Positions 61,201 through 64,000 of a DNA stretch of 64,000 nucleotides are shown one piece after another. The notes under the pieces were generated by a model. It did not search any database, was not told where the DNA came from, and saw only the letters and a list, made by a program, of their open reading frames with translations. Every line of letters begins with the position of its first letter. Position 1 is the stretch's first letter. The stretch is taken from positions 1 to 64,000 of the forward strand of contig CAUJIM010000067.1 in NCBI GenBank assembly GCA_963205335.1, given 5' to 3'. The DNA is from Pseudomonadota bacterium (lineage in GTDB: Bacteria > Pseudomonadota > Gammaproteobacteria > Burkholderiales > Burkholderiaceae_C). A program made the translations under genes and the position numbers.

Positions 61201-62160
61201 ATGAGGATTTTTCGTCGAATCGCTATTGCAACCATAGCCGTATGCACCGTATTTCCGGCGTATGCGCAGGATTGGCCCAAGAAACCTATCCGCCTGCTCG
61301 TGTCCTTTCCCGCCGGTGCGCCCGGCGACATGATCGCCCGGCTGATCCAGCCGGATCTGCAGAAAAGCCTGGGCCAGCCGGTCATCGTGGACAACCGCCC
61401 GGGTGCCGGCGGTAACATCGGTGCGCAAGAGGTGACGCGTTCGGCCGATGGCTACACCTTTCTCGTCGGCCCGGACACCATGATCACGATCAATCCGCAC
61501 CTGTACAAGAAACTGGGGTTCAGGCCGATGCAGGACCTGGTGCCGATGACGCTGCTGGCCAGTTTCAACCAGATGCTGGTGTGCCACCCGTCGGTCGGCG
61601 TCAAGACCTTGACTGAGTTCATTGCCAAGGCCAAGGCGCAATCGATGAATTACGCCTCTGGCGGGCCTGGCGTTCCGGGTCACATGGCGATGGAGCTCTT
61701 GATGACCATGACCAATATCAAGCTGACCCACGTGCCTTACCGCGGTCCGGCCCCGGCCATGCAGGACGTGTTGGCCAACCAAGTGCCTTGCGGCTTTCTG
61801 GCGGCACCGACGGTGGCGCCGCACGTAAAGGAGGGGCGGCTGGTGGCACTGGCGGTTTCGGGTAGCCAGCGCTCGCCTGGCTCACCCGAGGTGCCGACCG
61901 TGGCCGAGGCTGGTGTTGCGGGGTACGACGCTTCGTTCTTTGAGATTCTCGCTGCTCCCAAGGACGTGGAGCTGGCGATCGTCGACAAGCTGCAAAAGGC
62001 GGTGGTCAGCGCGCTGCAAAAGCCGGAGGTGAAGCAGCGCCTCCTCGGTGCTGGCCTCGAGGTGGTGGCCAATACGCCGCAACAAGCCATGGCCCGCCTG
62101 ACTGCCGACAACGAGAAGTGGGGCAGGGTCGCTCAGCAAATCGGCCTGCAACTGGACTGA
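61201..62160 (+). CDS. Bug/TctC-family periplasmic solute-binding protein
   Basis: 319 residues from ATG 61201. Signal peptide ends near FPAYA|QDWP. Bug-fold motifs: RLLVSFPAGAPGDMIARLIQ, VDNRPGAGGNIGAQEVTRSA, HVPYRGPAPAMQDVLANQVP and VPTVAEAGVAGYDASF. No TctAB genes are close, as usual for orphan Bug proteins in Burkholderiales. It is a likely sensor or binding protein for an aromatic acid handled by the cluster. Confidence 0.92.
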   Translation: MRIFRRIAIATIAVCTVFPAYAQDWPKKPIRLLVSFPAGAPGDMIARLIQPDLQKSLGQPVIVDNRPGAGGNIGAQEVTRSADGYTFLVGPDTMITINPHLYKKLGFRPMQDLVPMTLLASFNQMLVCHPSVGVKTLTEFIAKAKAQSMNYASGGPGVPGHMAMELLMTMTNIKLTHVPYRGPAPAMQDVLANQVPCGFLAAPTVAPHVKEGRLVALAVSGSQRSPGSPEVPTVAEAGVAGYDASFFEILAAPKDVELAIVDKLQKAVVSALQKPEVKQRLLGAGLEVVANTPQQAMARLTADNEKWGRVAQQIGLQLD

Positions 62161-62341
62161 ACGGGGCTAAACATGTATGGCGTGTGCTGGCCTCAAAAGC
62201 CTTTGCCCAGCCCCGGCACGATGTCACTGGCGCTAGTCAGGCCCGGACAGATCCGGCTCCGTTGCCGCACGCGGATTGTGGCGTGACATGGGCTGCTGAT
62301 GGCAGTTCCCGATCATTCTTTATTTCCCAGGAGATAGCACC

Positions 62342-63175
62342 ATGAGAAACGTCAACAAGGAAAACATCACCCAGGCGGTACTCGACAGCATCGCCCATAC
62401 GGCGGATCCACGAACCAAACAAATCATGCAGGCGTTGATCCGCCACCTGCATGCCTTTGCGCGCGAGGTCGAGCTCACCGAAGATGAACTGATGAAGGGC
62501 ATTGAATTCCTGACCGCCACGGGGCACAAGTGCACCGGGACACGCCAGGAGTTCATCCTGCTGTCGGACGTGCTGGGCCTGTCCATGCTGGCAGTGGCCA
62601 TGAACAACGACAAGCCTGCTGCTTGTACCGAGGCCACGGTATTTGGTCCGTTCTTTGTGCCTGGTGCGCCGCACTACGACGACGGAGCCGACGTGGCCAA
62701 TGGCGCGCCCGGCACGCCTTGCGACGTGCGCTGTACGGTCCGAGGCTTGCGCGGTGAGCCGATCGCCGGTGCGGAGATCGACGTCTGGCAGGCCGACGAC
62801 GAGGGTACCTACGACGTGCAGAAAGAGGGGTTGGACCATGCCCAGGCGCGCGGCAGGCTGACCTCGCGGGCCGACGGCAGCTTTCACTTCCGCAGCATCG
62901 TGCCCGAGGCCTATCCGATCCCGACCGACGGCCCGGTGGGCACCCTGCTCCATGCGACGAAGCGCCACCCGTGGCGCCCGGCCCATCTGCACTTCATGAT
63001 CAAGGCGCCGGGCTACGAGACGCTCGTGACGCACATCTTCCGCGAGGGGGATGAATACCTCGATTCGGATGCCGTGTTCGGTGTGCGCCAGTCGTTGATC
63101 AGGGCCATCGACCGGCAGGCCGACGGCACCTATCTGATGGCCTACGACTTCGTGCTCAACCCCCAAACGGCGTGA
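62342..63175 (+). CDS. Hydroxyquinol 1,2-dioxygenase (intradiol)
   Basis: 277 residues. N-terminal helical dimerisation domain, then the intradiol domain starting TEATVFGPFFVPGAP. Fe(III) ligands fit Tyr157, Tyr191, His215 and His217 (EGTYDVQ, EAYPIPTDG, RPAHLHFMI), the same spacing as known hydroxyquinol dioxygenases. It cleaves hydroxyquinol to maleylacetate, feeding the reductase at 19672. ATG 62342 has AGGAG upstream at 62328. Confidence 0.9.
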   Translation: MRNVNKENITQAVLDSIAHTADPRTKQIMQALIRHLHAFAREVELTEDELMKGIEFLTATGHKCTGTRQEFILLSDVLGLSMLAVAMNNDKPAACTEATVFGPFFVPGAPHYDDGADVANGAPGTPCDVRCTVRGLRGEPIAGAEIDVWQADDEGTYDVQKEGLDHAQARGRLTSRADGSFHFRSIVPEAYPIPTDGPVGTLLHATKRHPWRPAHLHFMIKAPGYETLVTHIFREGDEYLDSDAVFGVRQSLIRAIDRQADGTYLMAYDFVLNPQTA

Positions 63176-63179
63176 CACC

Positions 63180-63881
63180 ATGATCGACAAGGTTGCAGAT
63201 TCGGTGGCGCAGGCACTCTCCGGGGTCCAGGACGGCGCCACGGTGCTGATCGGCGGCTTCGGCACGGCGGGCATTCCGGCCGAGCTCATCGACGGCCTGA
63301 TCGCCCAGGGCGCGCGCGGGCTCACCGTCGTCAACAACAACGCCGGCAACGGCGATGCGGGCCTGGCGGCGCTGCTCGGGAGCGGGCAGGTGCGCAAGAT
63401 CATCTGCAGCTTCCCGCGCCAGGCGGACAGCTGGGTCTTCGACGAGCTGTACCGCTCGGGCCAGCTGGAGCTGGAACTGGTGCCCCAGGGCAACCTGGCC
63501 GAGCGCCTGCGCGCCGCGGGAGCGGGCATCGGCGCCTTCTTCTGCCCGACCGGCTACGGCACCGAGCTGGCCAAGGGCAGGGAAACGCGCGAGATCGGCG
63601 GCAGGCACTACGTGCTGGAGTACCCGATCCACGGCGACCTGGCGCTGATCAAGGCCGAGCGCGGCGACCGCTGGGGCAACCTGACCTACCGCATGGCGGC
63701 GCGCAACTTCGGGCCGGTCATGGCCACCGCCGCCAGGACCACGGTGGCCACGGTGCACGAGATCGTGGAGCTCGGGGCGCTGGATCCGGAGGCGGTGGTC
63801 ACCCCGGGGATCTTCGTCAGCAGGATCGTGAAGGTCGATCGCGTGGCGACCCGGGCCGGCGGTTTCAAGAATGCAGCATGA
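63180..63881 (+). CDS. pcaI: 3-Oxoadipate CoA-transferase, alpha subunit
   Basis: 233 residues. Family I CoA-transferase alpha subunit with the glycine-rich LIGGFGTAGIPAELIDGL, VVNNNAGNGDAGLAALLGSG and YPIHGDLALIKAERGDRWGN. It transfers CoA from succinyl-CoA to 3-oxoadipate, the product of maleylacetate reductase. It starts four bases after the dioxygenase stop and precedes the beta subunit. Length fits the family. Confidence 0.9.
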   Translation: MIDKVADSVAQALSGVQDGATVLIGGFGTAGIPAELIDGLIAQGARGLTVVNNNAGNGDAGLAALLGSGQVRKIICSFPRQADSWVFDELYRSGQLELELVPQGNLAERLRAAGAGIGAFFCPTGYGTELAKGRETREIGGRHYVLEYPIHGDLALIKAERGDRWGNLTYRMAARNFGPVMATAARTTVATVHEIVELGALDPEAVVTPGIFVSRIVKVDRVATRAGGFKNAA

Positions 63882-63909
63882 AAAAGGGCCTGGCCCAGGA
63901 GTATCGGGC

Positions 63910-64000
63910 GTGAGTAGCTATCAAAAAAGAACCAAGGACGAACTCGCCGCCCGCGTCGCGCGGGACATTTTCGACGGCGCCTGCGTCAACCTCGGCATCG
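63910..64000 (+). CDS. pcaJ: 3-Oxoadipate CoA-transferase, beta subunit (5' part, runs off the window)
   Basis: First 30 codons from GTG 63910: VSSYQKRTKDELAARVARDI then FDGACVNLGI, the conserved opening of CoA-transferase beta subunits. The catalytic Glu region lies beyond the window. The gene would pair with pcaI; an 11-codon ATG frame at 63878 before it is not a credible gene. Confidence 0.85.
   Translation, partial: MSSYQKRTKDELAARVARDIFDGACVNLGI

Overview
The window is a high-GC stretch of a betaproteobacterial chromosome, most likely Burkholderiales and probably Comamonadaceae. This rests on several Bug-type (TTT receptor) binding proteins, a DUF1841 protein, a TamA/TamB pair, a hydroquinone/hydroxyquinol pathway and IS5/IS3 elements of familiar betaproteobacterial type. 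Products and families were assigned by reading translated sequences from memory; no database search was run.

Region 1 (1-4206) is the end of a prophage: a 5'-truncated structural-type protein, a small membrane protein, a GH24 endolysin with an unusual C-terminal membrane anchor, two tiny proteins, an Rz/Rz1 spanin pair with Rz1 nested in Rz, and six small cargo genes under two near-duplicate promoters. The promoter spacers carry the same palindrome, and one operon gene encodes a KorA/TrfB-like repressor. Region 2 (4445-16370) is housekeeping: tamA-tamB; a MoxR ATPase, small membrane protein, GNAT acetyltransferase and VWA protein on the minus strand; a divergent di-haem cytochrome c4; DUF1841; an FAH-family enzyme; and a LysR regulator.

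Region 3 (16443-26724, continuing at 60084-64000) is a catabolic cluster on the plus strand. Two-subunit Fe(II) hydroquinone 1,2-dioxygenase, 4-hydroxymuconic semialdehyde dehydrogenase and maleylacetate reductase are followed by a five-gene Liv-type ABC importer, a Dabb protein and a sulfatase-family hydrolase. Then come MarR, Bug, an intradiol hydroxyquinol 1,2-dioxygenase and a 3-oxoadipate CoA-transferase whose second subunit runs off the end. Hydroquinone and hydroxyquinol routes meet at maleylacetate, then 3-oxoadipate.

Region 4 (26725-60079) is a 33,355-bp insertion inside the sulfatase gene. It is bounded by two inverted, related IS5-family elements and by a 4-bp CTAG repeat at its outer edges. 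Removing it with one CTAG restores a continuous 529-codon frame across a conserved sulfatase motif, so it is best read as a composite catabolic transposon. It carries: (a) a sugar-type ABC transporter; (b) a lower-GC acyl-CoA module with CoA ligase, alpha/beta hydrolase, Bug protein, SDR, a heteromeric-type MaoC pair, SCP-x thiolase, acyl-CoA dehydrogenase, a large MalT/LuxR regulator, an alpha-methylacyl-CoA racemase-like protein and a FadR/GntR regulator; (c) a high-GC operon with a second Liv transporter, a CYP199-like P450, its [2Fe-2S] ferredoxin and ferredoxin reductase, MarR, and glutathione-dependent formaldehyde dehydrogenase, plus a nearby enoyl-CoA hydratase. Module (c) reads as uptake and O-demethylation of a methoxylated aromatic acid with disposal of the formaldehyde. 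IS3-family scars at 31.7, 46.5 and 56.7 kb separate the modules, and a ParE/Phd-type toxin-antitoxin pair lies beside the right IS5. No tRNA, rRNA or CRISPR array was recognised.
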